From assembly GCA_964490725.1 (NCBI GenBank), contig CAZBDU010000047.1, positions 1 to 41,668 of the forward strand: 41,668 nt of DNA. Direction: 5' to 3'. The translations under genes were made by a program, and so were the position numbers. Every line of letters begins with the position of its first letter. The first letter of the stretch is position 1. This stretch comes from CAZBDU01 sp964490725. Its GTDB lineage: Bacteria; Spirochaetota; Spirochaetia; SZUA-6; DRHE01. The notes below the pieces were generated by a model, which worked only from the letters and a program-made list of their open reading frames with translations, was not told the origin of the DNA and searched no databases. Of the stretch, positions 15,877 through 23,045 are shown one piece after another.

Positions 15877-16907
15877 AGGGGCGCCGCCGGGCCACCTTCG
15901 CCGTCCTCCTGACGCTGCTGGTGGTGCTGGTGCCCGCCTCCATCGCCCTGGGGGCGGTGCGGGTATCGGCGCTGGCGCTCCCCCGGATCGCCCTGGGCGC
16001 CCTGGGGGTGCAGGTGGCCCAGCCCGCGTCCCAGGAGCGGGCCATCGTTCTGTTCATCCGGCTTCCCCGGGTCTGTGCGGCCCTGCTGGTGGGCTTCTCC
16101 CTGGCCGCCTGCGGGGTGGCGATGCAGGGGCTGTTCCGCAACCCCATGGCCAGCCCGGAGATCCTGGGGGTGTCCGCCGGCGCCAGCCTGGGGGCGGTGA
16201 CGGCGATCAACACCGGCCTGTTTGCCGCGAGTGTTCTGTTCATGCCGGCCCTCACCATCGCCGGTGCGCTGCTTTCCTCCACGCTGATCTACCTGGTGGC
16301 CAGCCGGCGGGGGAAGACCTCGCTGCTGTTCGTGGTGCTGGCCGGCCTGGCGATCTCCTCCTTCTTCAACGGCCTGGTGTCGGCCATCCTGATGTTCTCC
16401 CAGCAGTACGAGGTGAGCCAGTACATCTTCTGGACCATGGGCGGACTGGATGGGAGGCTGTGGAGGCACATCACCCTGCCCCTGCCCTTCCTGGCGGCGG
16501 GGCTGGTCGCCCTGTTCCTGTTCACCCGGGAGCTGAACCTCTTCGCCTTCGGCGAGGAGGGCGCCCACGCGCTGGGAGTGCACGTGGAGCGCACGAAGCG
16601 CCTGGTGCTGGCCATCTCCGCCGCCGTCACCGGCCTTGCCATCTCGATCGGCGGCCCCATCGGATTCGTGGGCCTGCTGGTCCCTCACTTCCTGAGGCTG
16701 CTGGTGGGCCCGGACCACCGGGTGCTGCTCCCGGCCTCGGCGCTGGGGGGGGCGGTGTTCCTCCTGCTTTCGGACCTCCTGGGCAGGGTGGTGGCTCCGC
16801 CTTTCGAGATCCGGGTGGGGATCATCACCGCCGTGGTGGGGAGCCCCTACTTCATCTTCCTCATCGTCCGCGCCCAGCGGCGGGGCCTGGGAGGGACCCT
16901 GAGATGA
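15873..16907 (+). CDS. btuC: cobalamin ABC transporter permease, BtuC-like
   Basis: A 344-residue FecCD/BtuC-family permease with about ten membrane helices. Family landmarks are RLPRVCAALLVGFSLAACGVAMQGLFRNPMASPEILGVSAGA near the N-terminus, FWTMGGLDG in the middle, and GPIGFVGLLVPHFLRLLVGPDHR, the cytoplasmic coupling region that contacts the ATPase. It ends with the EIRVGIITAVVGSPYFIFLI segment that is nearly invariant in this family. GTG 15873 overlaps the btuF stop by four bases and its own stop overlaps btuD (ATGA), so all three subunits should be made in coupled amounts. Specificity for cobalamin follows from the riboswitch rather than from the permease sequence. Confidence 0.93.
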   Translation: MKGRRRATFAVLLTLLVVLVPASIALGAVRVSALALPRIALGALGVQVAQPASQERAIVLFIRLPRVCAALLVGFSLAACGVAMQGLFRNPMASPEILGVSAGASLGAVTAINTGLFAASVLFMPALTIAGALLSSTLIYLVASRRGKTSLLFVVLAGLAISSFFNGLVSAILMFSQQYEVSQYIFWTMGGLDGRLWRHITLPLPFLAAGLVALFLFTRELNLFAFGEEGAHALGVHVERTKRLVLAISAAVTGLAISIGGPIGFVGLLVPHFLRLLVGPDHRVLLPASALGGAVFLLLSDLLGRVVAPPFEIRVGIITAVVGSPYFIFLIVRAQRRGLGGTLR

Positions 16908-18169
16908 CCGCCGGAGGGCCGGGTGCGGAGCGGCGTGAGCTGGTGCGGGCGGAAGAGCTGGTATACGGCCTGGGAGCCACCCGCATCATCGACTCCCTCA
17001 GCCTGAGCGTCACCTCGGGGGAGTTCGTGGGGGTGATCGGTCCCAACGGGGCCGGCAAGACCACGCTCCTGCGCCTGCTGTTGGGAATCCTGCGACCCGG
17101 GTCGGGAAGGGTGCTCCTCTCCGGCACCCCGGTCGCGGAGCTCCCCCCCAGGCAAAGGGCGCGGCGGGTGGCCTACATGAGCCAGGATGCCGGGCCCGCC
17201 GGCGGCTTCCCGGTGCAGGACGTGCTGCTCATGGGGCGCTATCCCTTTCTGGGCCGGCTGGGCCGCCAGGGGGAGGAGGACCTGGAGCGGGCGCGCAGCG
17301 CCCTGGCCTACGTGGGGCTTTCGGGGCTGGAGGAACGCGCCTTCGACGCGCTCTCCGGCGGGGAGCGCCAGCTGGTGCTGTTCGCCCGGGTGCTGGTGCA
17401 GGATACGGACCTGCTGCTCCTGGACGAGCCCTCCTCCAACCTGGACATCCGCCACCAGGACCAGATCTTCTCCATGGCCGCGGAGCTGTCCTGGGAGAAG
17501 CGGGGGATCGTGGCCTGCGTCCACAACCTGAACGTGGCGGCCCGCTACTGCTCCCGCCTGGTGCTGCTGGACCGCGGCCGGGTGGCGGCCGACGGCAGGC
17601 CGGCGGAGGTGCTCCGCCCGGAGCTGCTGGAGCCGGTCTACCGGGTGCGCACCGCGGTGGCGGCGAGCCCCGTGACCGGCACCCTGGTGGTGAGCGTTCT
17701 GCCCAGGGCCGCCGCCGGCGCGGGGCCGCGGATCCACCTGATCAGCGGGGCCGGAGCGGCGGTCAACCTGACCCGGGAGCTGTGCCGGCTGGGCTTCCGC
17801 GTTTCCGGCGGCATCGCCCACGGGTACGACTCGGATCAGAAGCTGTGGCAGAGCCTGGAGCTGCCGCATCGGGCGGTGGAGCCGTTCTCCCACATCCGCC
17901 GCCAGGACGTGGAGGAGGCCTCATCCCTGGTGCGGGAGGCCGATCTCACCGTGCTCTGCCCCTTTCCCGTCGGGGCCGGAAACGTGGAGAACCTGGTCCT
18001 GGCCGCCCGGGCCCGGCGCCTGGTGGTGCTGGAAAGAGGGCCGGAGGACCCGCCGCGCGCGTTCTTCAGCGAAGCGGGGCAGCGTTTGTTCCGGGAGCTG
18101 GCGGCGGCGCCACTCATGAGCCGCACCGAGCTGCTTTCGGCCCTGGAACGGGGGGAGCTTCCTGGCTGA
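16904..18169 (+). CDS. btuD: cobalamin ABC transporter ATPase, BtuD-like, with extra C-terminal domain
   Basis: A 421-residue protein, about 160 longer than ordinary BtuD. Residues 1-265 are a complete ABC ATPase: Walker A GPNGAGKT (46-53), signature LSGGE (150-154), Walker B LLLLDEP with Glu175, and H-loop His207. The extra region (about 275-421) starts PRIHLISGAGAAVNLTRELCR and contains GYDSDQKLW, ADLTVLCPFPVGAGNVENL and RRLVVLERG. It looks like an alpha/beta Rossmann-type nucleotide- or ligand-binding fold. I do not recognise its function; it may sense the transported corrinoid or modulate the ATPase. ATG 16904 overlaps the permease stop. It is the last gene of the riboswitch operon. Confidence 0.9.
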   Translation: MTAGGPGAERRELVRAEELVYGLGATRIIDSLSLSVTSGEFVGVIGPNGAGKTTLLRLLLGILRPGSGRVLLSGTPVAELPPRQRARRVAYMSQDAGPAGGFPVQDVLLMGRYPFLGRLGRQGEEDLERARSALAYVGLSGLEERAFDALSGGERQLVLFARVLVQDTDLLLLDEPSSNLDIRHQDQIFSMAAELSWEKRGIVACVHNLNVAARYCSRLVLLDRGRVAADGRPAEVLRPELLEPVYRVRTAVAASPVTGTLVVSVLPRAAAGAGPRIHLISGAGAAVNLTRELCRLGFRVSGGIAHGYDSDQKLWQSLELPHRAVEPFSHIRRQDVEEASSLVREADLTVLCPFPVGAGNVENLVLAARARRLVVLERGPEDPPRAFFSEAGQRLFRELAAAPLMSRTELLSALERGELPG

Positions 18170-18174
18170 GGGCC

Positions 18175-18951
18175 TTAAGGGGGCGGGAAGTGGCAGAAGG
18201 CGGCCAGGAGCTTCGCCAGCGGGTCGATCTCCCGGGAGGAGTAGCCCAGGTGCGAGTGCCGCCTCCATCCCTCGGCATACTCGAAGCGGCCGGACATGCG
18301 GCCCATCTCGCGGCTCATCTCGCGCAGGGTGCGCAGGTAGGAGTCCAGTCCCTGGCTCTCGTCCAGCCAGCTTTTCTGGCTCTCGTGGCAGGCGAGCATC
18401 CGCTCCTTCTCCTCCAGCACCGCCCCCACCTCCACGTAGAGCTCCGCGCGGACCGGACGGCGCAGCGCGTCGGTGAGACCGTAGGGCAGGGCGTGATAGA
18501 GGGTGATGTCCTTCATCACCGGCGGCAGCGGCGGGTCGCTCGGGTAGTTGGGCATGCCCCGGCAGAAGGCGGCGGTGACCCCGAGCCGGCAGGCGTTCAT
18601 GTGGTCCTCCATGTAGTCCTCCGGGGAGTGGAGGAGGAGGATGTCCGGCGCCACCCGCCGGATCAGCGCCGTCACCTTGCGAATCAGCTCCGGGGTGTGG
18701 AACACCTCCAGGTCGTTCACCAGGCTCTCGTGGTAGGCGGCCTGGAGCAGGGAGGAGGCAGTGATGCTCTCCCGGCGTCTTATGGCGGTGATCGTGGCCG
18801 CGTCGTGGCGCGTGGAGCCGCAGCTGCCGTTGGCCACGGTGGCGTAGTGCAGCGCGCAGCCGGCCGCCTTCAGGCGCAGCAGCGTGCCGGCCATCATGAA
18901 CTCGATGTCGTCGGGATGGCAGCCCAGGGCGAGCACGGTGGTCGGTTCCAT
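18175..18951 (-). CDS. PIG-L family metal-dependent deacetylase
   Basis: A 258-residue protein of the LmbE/PIG-L family of zinc-dependent N-acetylglucosamine deacetylases. It opens with the metal-binding motif LALGCHPDDIEFMMAGTLLRL. Further on are NGSCGS, RRRES near the expected position, VNDLEVFHTPELIRKVTALIRRVAPDILLLHSPEDYMEDHMNACRL (the second metal/catalytic region) and a C-terminal helical segment. Family members act on GlcNAc-malate (bacillithiol), GlcNAc-inositol (mycothiol), sugar lipids or antibiotics; which applies here is not visible. ATG 18951 follows GGAGG at good spacing and lies one base after the ferritin-like gene's stop, so it is the last gene of the ZIP-led operon. It is convergent with btuD, only five bases away. 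Confidence 0.85.
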   Translation of the reverse strand: MEPTTVLALGCHPDDIEFMMAGTLLRLKAAGCALHYATVANGSCGSTRHDAATITAIRRRESITASSLLQAAYHESLVNDLEVFHTPELIRKVTALIRRVAPDILLLHSPEDYMEDHMNACRLGVTAAFCRGMPNYPSDPPLPPVMKDITLYHALPYGLTDALRRPVRAELYVEVGAVLEEKERMLACHESQKSWLDESQGLDSYLRTLREMSREMGRMSGRFEYAEGWRRHSHLGYSSREIDPLAKLLAAFCHFPPP

Positions 18952-18952
18952 T

Positions 18953-19417
18953 TCAGCCTCCCTCCAGCAGGCGTTCCAGCAGCTTCGCGTGCACCTCCTC
19001 CTGGTCGGCGAGGAATTGGAAGGAGCGGCGCACCGCCGGGATCTTGCTCTTGTGATGCAGGCCCTGGTAAAGCGCGAAGACCTGCCTCTCCCGCGCCAGG
19101 ATGTTCTCAAGGGGAGCGAGGATCCCGGCGTACCGTTCCCGGTCCAGGGGGCTCACCCGGCTCAGGTCGTGAAAGCTCGGGGCGGCCATCAGCGCTTCGA
19201 TGCGCTCCTCGGGCACGAGCCCTGCGATGATCTCCCGCAGCAGCCGCTGGTGCAGCCGTTCCTCCTCCAGCACCACCTCCAGGGAAGGCGGGAGCGGCTC
19301 GGACCCCAGCTCGCTGGTGAGCGCCTCGTACAGCCCGTACAGCTCCTCCTCCAGGTCGAGGGCGCTCTTGAGGATGGAACGGCGGGTGAACCGTTCCACG
19401 GCACGGCAGATCTTCAT
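18953..19417 (-). CDS. ferritin-like four-helix-bundle protein
   Basis: A 154-residue, almost entirely helical protein. Four helices can be seen with candidate iron ligands: LDLEEELYGLYEAL, EEERLHQRLLREII (ExxH), LARERQVFALYQGL and ADQEEVHAKLLERLL (ExxH). This pair of ExxH helices with acidic partners is the rubrerythrin/ferritin-like di-iron pattern. There is no C-terminal rubredoxin domain. It starts at ATG 19417 behind GGGAAGG. The neighbours (ZIP transporter, UPF0016 protein, PIG-L deacetylase) suggest a metal-handling or oxidative-stress role. Peroxide reduction or metal storage are both plausible; sequence alone does not choose. Confidence 0.75.
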   Translation of the reverse strand: MKICRAVERFTRRSILKSALDLEEELYGLYEALTSELGSEPLPPSLEVVLEEERLHQRLLREIIAGLVPEERIEALMAAPSFHDLSRVSPLDRERYAGILAPLENILARERQVFALYQGLHHKSKIPAVRRSFQFLADQEEVHAKLLERLLEGG

Positions 19418-19435
19418 CCTTCCCGTCCCTTCCCG

Positions 19436-19720
19436 CTACCCCCGCAGAGCTTCGACCAGGGTGAACACGCCGAAGCCGATGAAGACCGCCCCGGCGGCGA
19501 TCTTCATCACCTTCTCCGGCACGAAACGCCCCACGGCGTTGCCCACGAGCACCGCGATCACCGTGGTGAGGATCAGCGCACCGGCGGCGCCGATGAACAC
19601 CGAGAGCATCGAGGCCCGGTTGGTGGCCAGGGCGAAGATGGACAGCTGCGTCTTGTCGCCCAGCTCCGCCAGGAAGATCATCACGAAGGTGGACACGATC
19701 AGGCGCAGATTCACGAGCAC
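19436..19720 (-). CDS. single-domain UPF0016/GDT1-family membrane protein
   Basis: A 94-residue protein with three membrane helices and the family signature FLAELGDKTQLSIFALA (ExGD[KR][ST]). Full-length UPF0016 proteins (TMEM165, Gdt1, bacterial MneA) carry two such domains and export or move Mn2+ or Ca2+ in exchange for protons. This one has a single copy, so it must work as a homodimer or with a partner not visible here. The start could be GTG 19720 or GTG 19714; AGG in TAGGATG before both is a modest ribosome-binding site. Only three bases separate it from the ZIP gene stop, so the two metal transporters are coexpressed. Confidence 0.85.
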   Translation of the reverse strand: MLVNLRLIVSTFVMIFLAELGDKTQLSIFALATNRASMLSVFIGAAGALILTTVIAVLVGNAVGRFVPEKVMKIAAGAVFIGFGVFTLVEALRG

Positions 19721-19723
19721 ATC

Positions 19724-20542
19724 CTATCCAAGGGCCACGTCCAGGGTCATCATCACCGCGAAGCCGGCCATGGCGCCGATCGTGGCCACGTCGGTCTCCT
19801 TGCGCATCTGGCTTTCCGGGATCAGCTCCTCCACCACCACGAAGATCATGGCGCCGGCCGCAAAGGCCAGCGCGTAGGGCAGGAGCGCCTTCATGGCGAT
19901 CACCGCCAGGGCTCCAAGCACGCCGGCCACCGGCTCCACGATCCCCGACAGCTGTCCGTAGAAGAACGCTCTTCGGCGGGAGAAGCCCTCCCGGCGGAGC
20001 GGCACCGAAACAGAGGTCCCCTCCGGGAAGTTCTGGATGCCGATGCCCAGCGCCAGGGTCATCGCGCCGGCCAGGGAGGCGGAAGGGAGGTTGGCGGCCA
20101 GGGCTCCGAAGGCCACGCCCACGGCCAGCCCTTCGGGGATGTTGTGCAGGGTGATGGCCATGACCAGAAGGATGCTGCGCTGCCAGGTGGTCTGGATCCC
20201 CTCGGCCTGCTCCCGGGGCATGCCCAGATGAAGGTGCGGCAGGATCTTGTCCACCAGCAGCAGGAACGCGCCTCCCAGCAGGAAGCCCGTGGTGGCGGGG
20301 ATCCAGGCAGGCAGGGAGGACTCCCGTTCGGCCATCTCGATGGCCGGTGACAGGAGCGACCAGTAGCTGGCCGCCACCATCACCCCGGCGGCGAAGCCCA
20401 GCATGCCGTCCAGGACCCTGCGCTCGATGGAGCGGAAGAAGAACACCAGCCCTGCGCCGGCGGCTGTGACCAGCCAGGTGAAGCAGGTTGCCAGCAGAGC
20501 CTGGGTCACGGGAGGCAGCCCCGTAAACCACGCCATCAGCAT
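19724..20542 (-). CDS. ZIP-family metal transporter, ZupT/GufA-like
   Basis: A 272-residue inner-membrane protein with about eight helices. The ZIP signatures are clear: MAITLHNIPEGLAVGVAFG in helix 4 and IGIQNFPEGTSVSVPLRREG in helix 5 (the binuclear metal site), plus GQLSGIVEPVAGVLGA and a final FVVVEELIPES segment. A His-containing loop (LPHLHLGM) lies before helix 4. ZIP proteins of this type import Zn2+, Mn2+ or Fe2+. It starts at ATG 20542 after GGGGGA and is first in a four-gene operon with the UPF0016, ferritin-like and PIG-L genes, transcribed from the minus-strand promoter at 20625-20654. Confidence 0.92.
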   Translation of the reverse strand: MLMAWFTGLPPVTQALLATCFTWLVTAAGAGLVFFFRSIERRVLDGMLGFAAGVMVAASYWSLLSPAIEMAERESSLPAWIPATTGFLLGGAFLLLVDKILPHLHLGMPREQAEGIQTTWQRSILLVMAITLHNIPEGLAVGVAFGALAANLPSASLAGAMTLALGIGIQNFPEGTSVSVPLRREGFSRRRAFFYGQLSGIVEPVAGVLGALAVIAMKALLPYALAFAAGAMIFVVVEELIPESQMRKETDVATIGAMAGFAVMMTLDVALG

Positions 20543-20600
20543 GAGATCCCCCTGGGATCATGGACTCCGAGCGGCCGCGTACCGCCTGCACATGCGCCGG

Positions 20601-20629
20601 TGGACGGAGCATGCATTTTTTCCGATAAT
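20601..20629 (+). promoter_or_regulatory. plus-strand promoter candidate for the RlmI-like gene
   Basis: TGGACG (20601-20606) and GATAAT (20624-20629) are spaced by 17 bases. The -10 box overlaps that of the opposite promoter. Confidence 0.5.
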
Positions 20630-20654
20630 AGCGGAGCTCCGCGCCCGGGGTCAA
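20625..20654 (-). promoter_or_regulatory. minus-strand promoter of the ZIP operon
   Basis: On the minus strand TTGACC (20654-20649) and TATTAT (20630-20625) are spaced by 18 bases. The transcript would have a leader of about 75 bases. I see no manganese (yybP-ykoY) riboswitch in it. Confidence 0.6.
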
Positions 20655-20691
20655 CGAGACGCAGGCGGGAGCAGCGGGAAGGAGCCGGCAG

Positions 20692-21855
20692 GTGGTGAGG
20701 CTGAAGGCGGGGCGGGACCGGGTGCTCCTGGCCTCGCACCATCCCTGGATCTTCCGCGGGGCCCTCCAGACCGCGGAGCCGCCGGCGGAGCCGGGGCGAG
20801 TGGTACCGGTGTGTTCCGCGGACGGAGCGGTGTTCGCCTGGGGGTTCCTCTCCGAGAGCAGCCTGATAGCGGTGCGGGTGGTCCACTACGGCGTCGAGGC
20901 GCCCCGCGAGGGGTGGCTGGAGGAACGGATCGCCTCGGCGCTGGAGCTGAGGGCCGCTCTGCACATTTCCGCGGACGCCTTCCGTCTGATCAACGGCGAG
21001 GGTGACTGGCTGCCGGGGCTGATCGTGGATCTCTACGCCGGCACCGTGGCCATCCGGCCGCTGGTGCGCGGCATGGAAGCGCTGGTGGAGCGGGTGAGCG
21101 CGGCGCTGGCGAGCCATCTGCCGGGCAGGGCGGTGTACCTGAAGCGCGACGAGCGCGCCGCCCGGCTGGAAGCGCTGGAGCTTCCGGCCGGCTATCTGAA
21201 CGGCTCCGGCGACGGGATGGCGCGGATCCGGGAAGGGGACTTAAGCTTCTGGGTGGACATCCCCCAGGGACAGAAGACCGGCTACTACCTGGACCAGCGG
21301 GAGAACAGGGCGCTGGCAGGCACGCTGGCGGCGGGAAGGTCGGTGCTGAATCTCTTTGCCTACACCGGCGCCTTCAGCCTCTTCGCGGCCCGCGGCGGAG
21401 CCGTCCGGGTGGACTCCGTGGAGAGCTCCCAGGCGGCGCTGGAGCTGGCACGGAGGAATGCGGCGCTCAACCCAGAGGTGCAGGAGGAGCGGCTGGCCTG
21501 GATCCAGGCGGACGTCTTCGAGTACCTGCGGGAGTGTCCGGCCTACGATCTGATCGTCTGCGATCCGCCGCCCTTTGCCCGCCGCAAGTCGGAGCTGGCC
21601 GGCGCCCTGCGCGGCTACCGCCGGCTCAACGAGTGGGTCCTCCGCCGCCTGCGGCCGGGGGGCCTGTGCATGACCTTCAGCTGCTCCGGGGCGGTGTCCG
21701 CAGAGCTGTTCCTGCAGACGCTGCGGGAGGCCGCAGGCAAGGCGGACCGCCGGTTGCAGCTCCTCCAGGCCCTCCAGGCGGGGCCGGATCATCCCTCCGT
21801 GCTGGTGCACCCCGAAGGGGAGTACCTGAAGGGGTGGCTGCTGCGCGCCCTCTGA
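20692..21855 (+). CDS. rlmI: 23S rRNA (cytosine-5) methyltransferase, RlmI-like
   Basis: A 387-residue SAM-dependent RNA methyltransferase. An N-terminal PUA-like RNA-binding domain (about 1-75, starting VRLKAGRDRVLLASHHPWIFRGAL) is followed by the EEF-like middle (RLINGEGDWLPGLIVDLY) and a Rossmann catalytic domain. The latter has SAM-binding VLNLFAYTGAFSLFAARGGA, motif IV VCDPPPFAR and motif VI MTFSCSGAVS, whose cysteine is the expected nucleophile. RlmI methylates C1962 in E. coli 23S rRNA; orthology here is inferred from architecture. GTG 20692 or the adjacent GTG 20695 is the start, with AAGGAG at 20679-20684. It is monocistronic and convergent with the DUF4432 gene. Confidence 0.87.
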   Translation: MVRLKAGRDRVLLASHHPWIFRGALQTAEPPAEPGRVVPVCSADGAVFAWGFLSESSLIAVRVVHYGVEAPREGWLEERIASALELRAALHISADAFRLINGEGDWLPGLIVDLYAGTVAIRPLVRGMEALVERVSAALASHLPGRAVYLKRDERAARLEALELPAGYLNGSGDGMARIREGDLSFWVDIPQGQKTGYYLDQRENRALAGTLAAGRSVLNLFAYTGAFSLFAARGGAVRVDSVESSQAALELARRNAALNPEVQEERLAWIQADVFEYLRECPAYDLIVCDPPPFARRKSELAGALRGYRRLNEWVLRRLRPGGLCMTFSCSGAVSAELFLQTLREAAGKADRRLQLLQALQAGPDHPSVLVHPEGEYLKGWLLRAL

Positions 21856-21859
21856 AGAA

Positions 21860-21881
21860 GGCTCCCGCCTACCCGGGAGCC
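21860..21881. terminator. bidirectional hairpin between convergent genes
   Basis: GGCTCCCG (21860-21867) and CGGGAGCC (21874-21881) are perfect 8-base arms around a 6-base loop, starting four bases after the RlmI stop. The hairpin overlaps the stop codon of the opposite DUF4432 gene and can serve both strands, though T-runs are short. Confidence 0.6.
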
Positions 21882-22975
21882 GCCTCCACCAGGGCCCGGG
21901 CCTCCTCCTCCAGGGCACGCAGCCGCTCCGGGCGCTCCACCACCTCGATGTCGATCGAGACCGAACGTCTCTCCTGCGGGGCCACCATGGGCAGCTTACC
22001 TGCCTGGCGGAGCGGCCCTCTCCCCAGGGCGCTCACCGTTCCCGGTTCCAGCCCGGTGACATAGAACCCCTCGGCGGGCATCTTCCAGTGCGTAAGCTCC
22101 GGAAGCTCCCGGCGGCTGAAACGCAGCACCACCCCCAGGGCGGAGCCGTCGCCCACGTCGGGATTCAGCAGCGCGATGAAGGTCCTGCCTTCGCCGTCGG
22201 CGGCCAGCGTGTGGAAGAAGACCTTCTCCCTGTAGCCCGGCTGCGGCTCGGGAACGCGCAGGCATTCCTCCACGCCCCGGTCCTTGTGGGCTTCCTGGTC
22301 GCGGGGCTCCGTGGCCGTGATCGGCCCCACCACCCGCGCGGCCGGCCCCAGCAGGGGGAAGCCGAAGTTGAAGTGGTAGAGCAGCATCAGCGGTTCCGCC
22401 CGGAAGCCCCGGTTCTCCACCACATCCCGCAGACTCAGGCCCGCTCGCCCCAGCTCGGTCTCCACGGTCCTGGTGAGGGTCAGGTTCTCACCCATGGCCG
22501 CGACCTCCCGCATCCTGCCCTTGAGGCGGATGCGGTACTCTTCCCCCTCCCACTCCTGGTCGATCGAGAAGTTCTCCGCCGCGGCGTTGGCCAGACGGCC
22601 GTGCAGACCGAACGCCTGCCCCTGGTCCGTGCTGGGCGCGCCGGCGTTGGCGAGGCCGCAGGTGGTCAGGAGCCCGCCGTAGAAGCTGCGCAGCCACGAG
22701 AGGCCCGGCTCCTCGTAGTAGGCCGGGGAGGTGATCCCCGTCCCGCTCAGGAAGCCGACCGCGCGTCCCCGGAAGTGGGCACCGGCGATGTCCATGCCCC
22801 TCCCGGGGAGGACCCAGAAGTCCAGCCCGCCGCCGGTGCTCACGTGCACCGCCCGCACCCCTTCCCCCTTGCCATCCGCCAGCACCGTCGGAGTGGCGGC
22901 CGCCAGCTGGGAAGGGTCGCCCAGGCGGGACAGGAGCTCCCGCCTGCTCCATCTCCTGCCGAGATACTCTGCCAT
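21869..22975 (-). CDS. DUF4432 family aldose-1-epimerase-like protein
   Basis: A 368-residue protein with the galactose-mutarotase-like beta-sandwich pattern. Characteristic segments are VSTGGGLDFWVLPGRGMDIAGAHFRGRAVGF, the His-containing FGLHGRLANAAAENF, MLLYHFNFGFPLL and the late HWKMPAEGFYVTGLEPG. These are the DUF4432 hallmarks; such proteins accompany sugar-catabolic genes and are thought to act on the anomeric carbon of a sugar or sugar acid. It starts at ATG 22975 with GGAGGAGG just upstream. The gene lies 70 bases downstream of the mannose-6-phosphate isomerase on the same strand, so the two probably form a small sugar-metabolism operon. Substrate unknown. Confidence 0.85.
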   Translation of the reverse strand: MAEYLGRRWSRRELLSRLGDPSQLAAATPTVLADGKGEGVRAVHVSTGGGLDFWVLPGRGMDIAGAHFRGRAVGFLSGTGITSPAYYEEPGLSWLRSFYGGLLTTCGLANAGAPSTDQGQAFGLHGRLANAAAENFSIDQEWEGEEYRIRLKGRMREVAAMGENLTLTRTVETELGRAGLSLRDVVENRGFRAEPLMLLYHFNFGFPLLGPAARVVGPITATEPRDQEAHKDRGVEECLRVPEPQPGYREKVFFHTLAADGEGRTFIALLNPDVGDGSALGVVLRFSRRELPELTHWKMPAEGFYVTGLEPGTVSALGRGPLRQAGKLPMVAPQERRSVSIDIEVVERPERLRALEEEARALVEAAPG

Positions 22976-23045
22976 ACTCGCCTCCTCCCTTTGATGTCGT
23001 GCACCGCACTCACACCCCGGAGCCCTTCCGGAGCGGGCAGACGGC

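Noticed and set aside
20543..20620. Manganese riboswitch upstream of the ZIP/UPF0016 operon
   Set aside because: I looked for the conserved yybP-ykoY blocks in the 75-base leader and found none.
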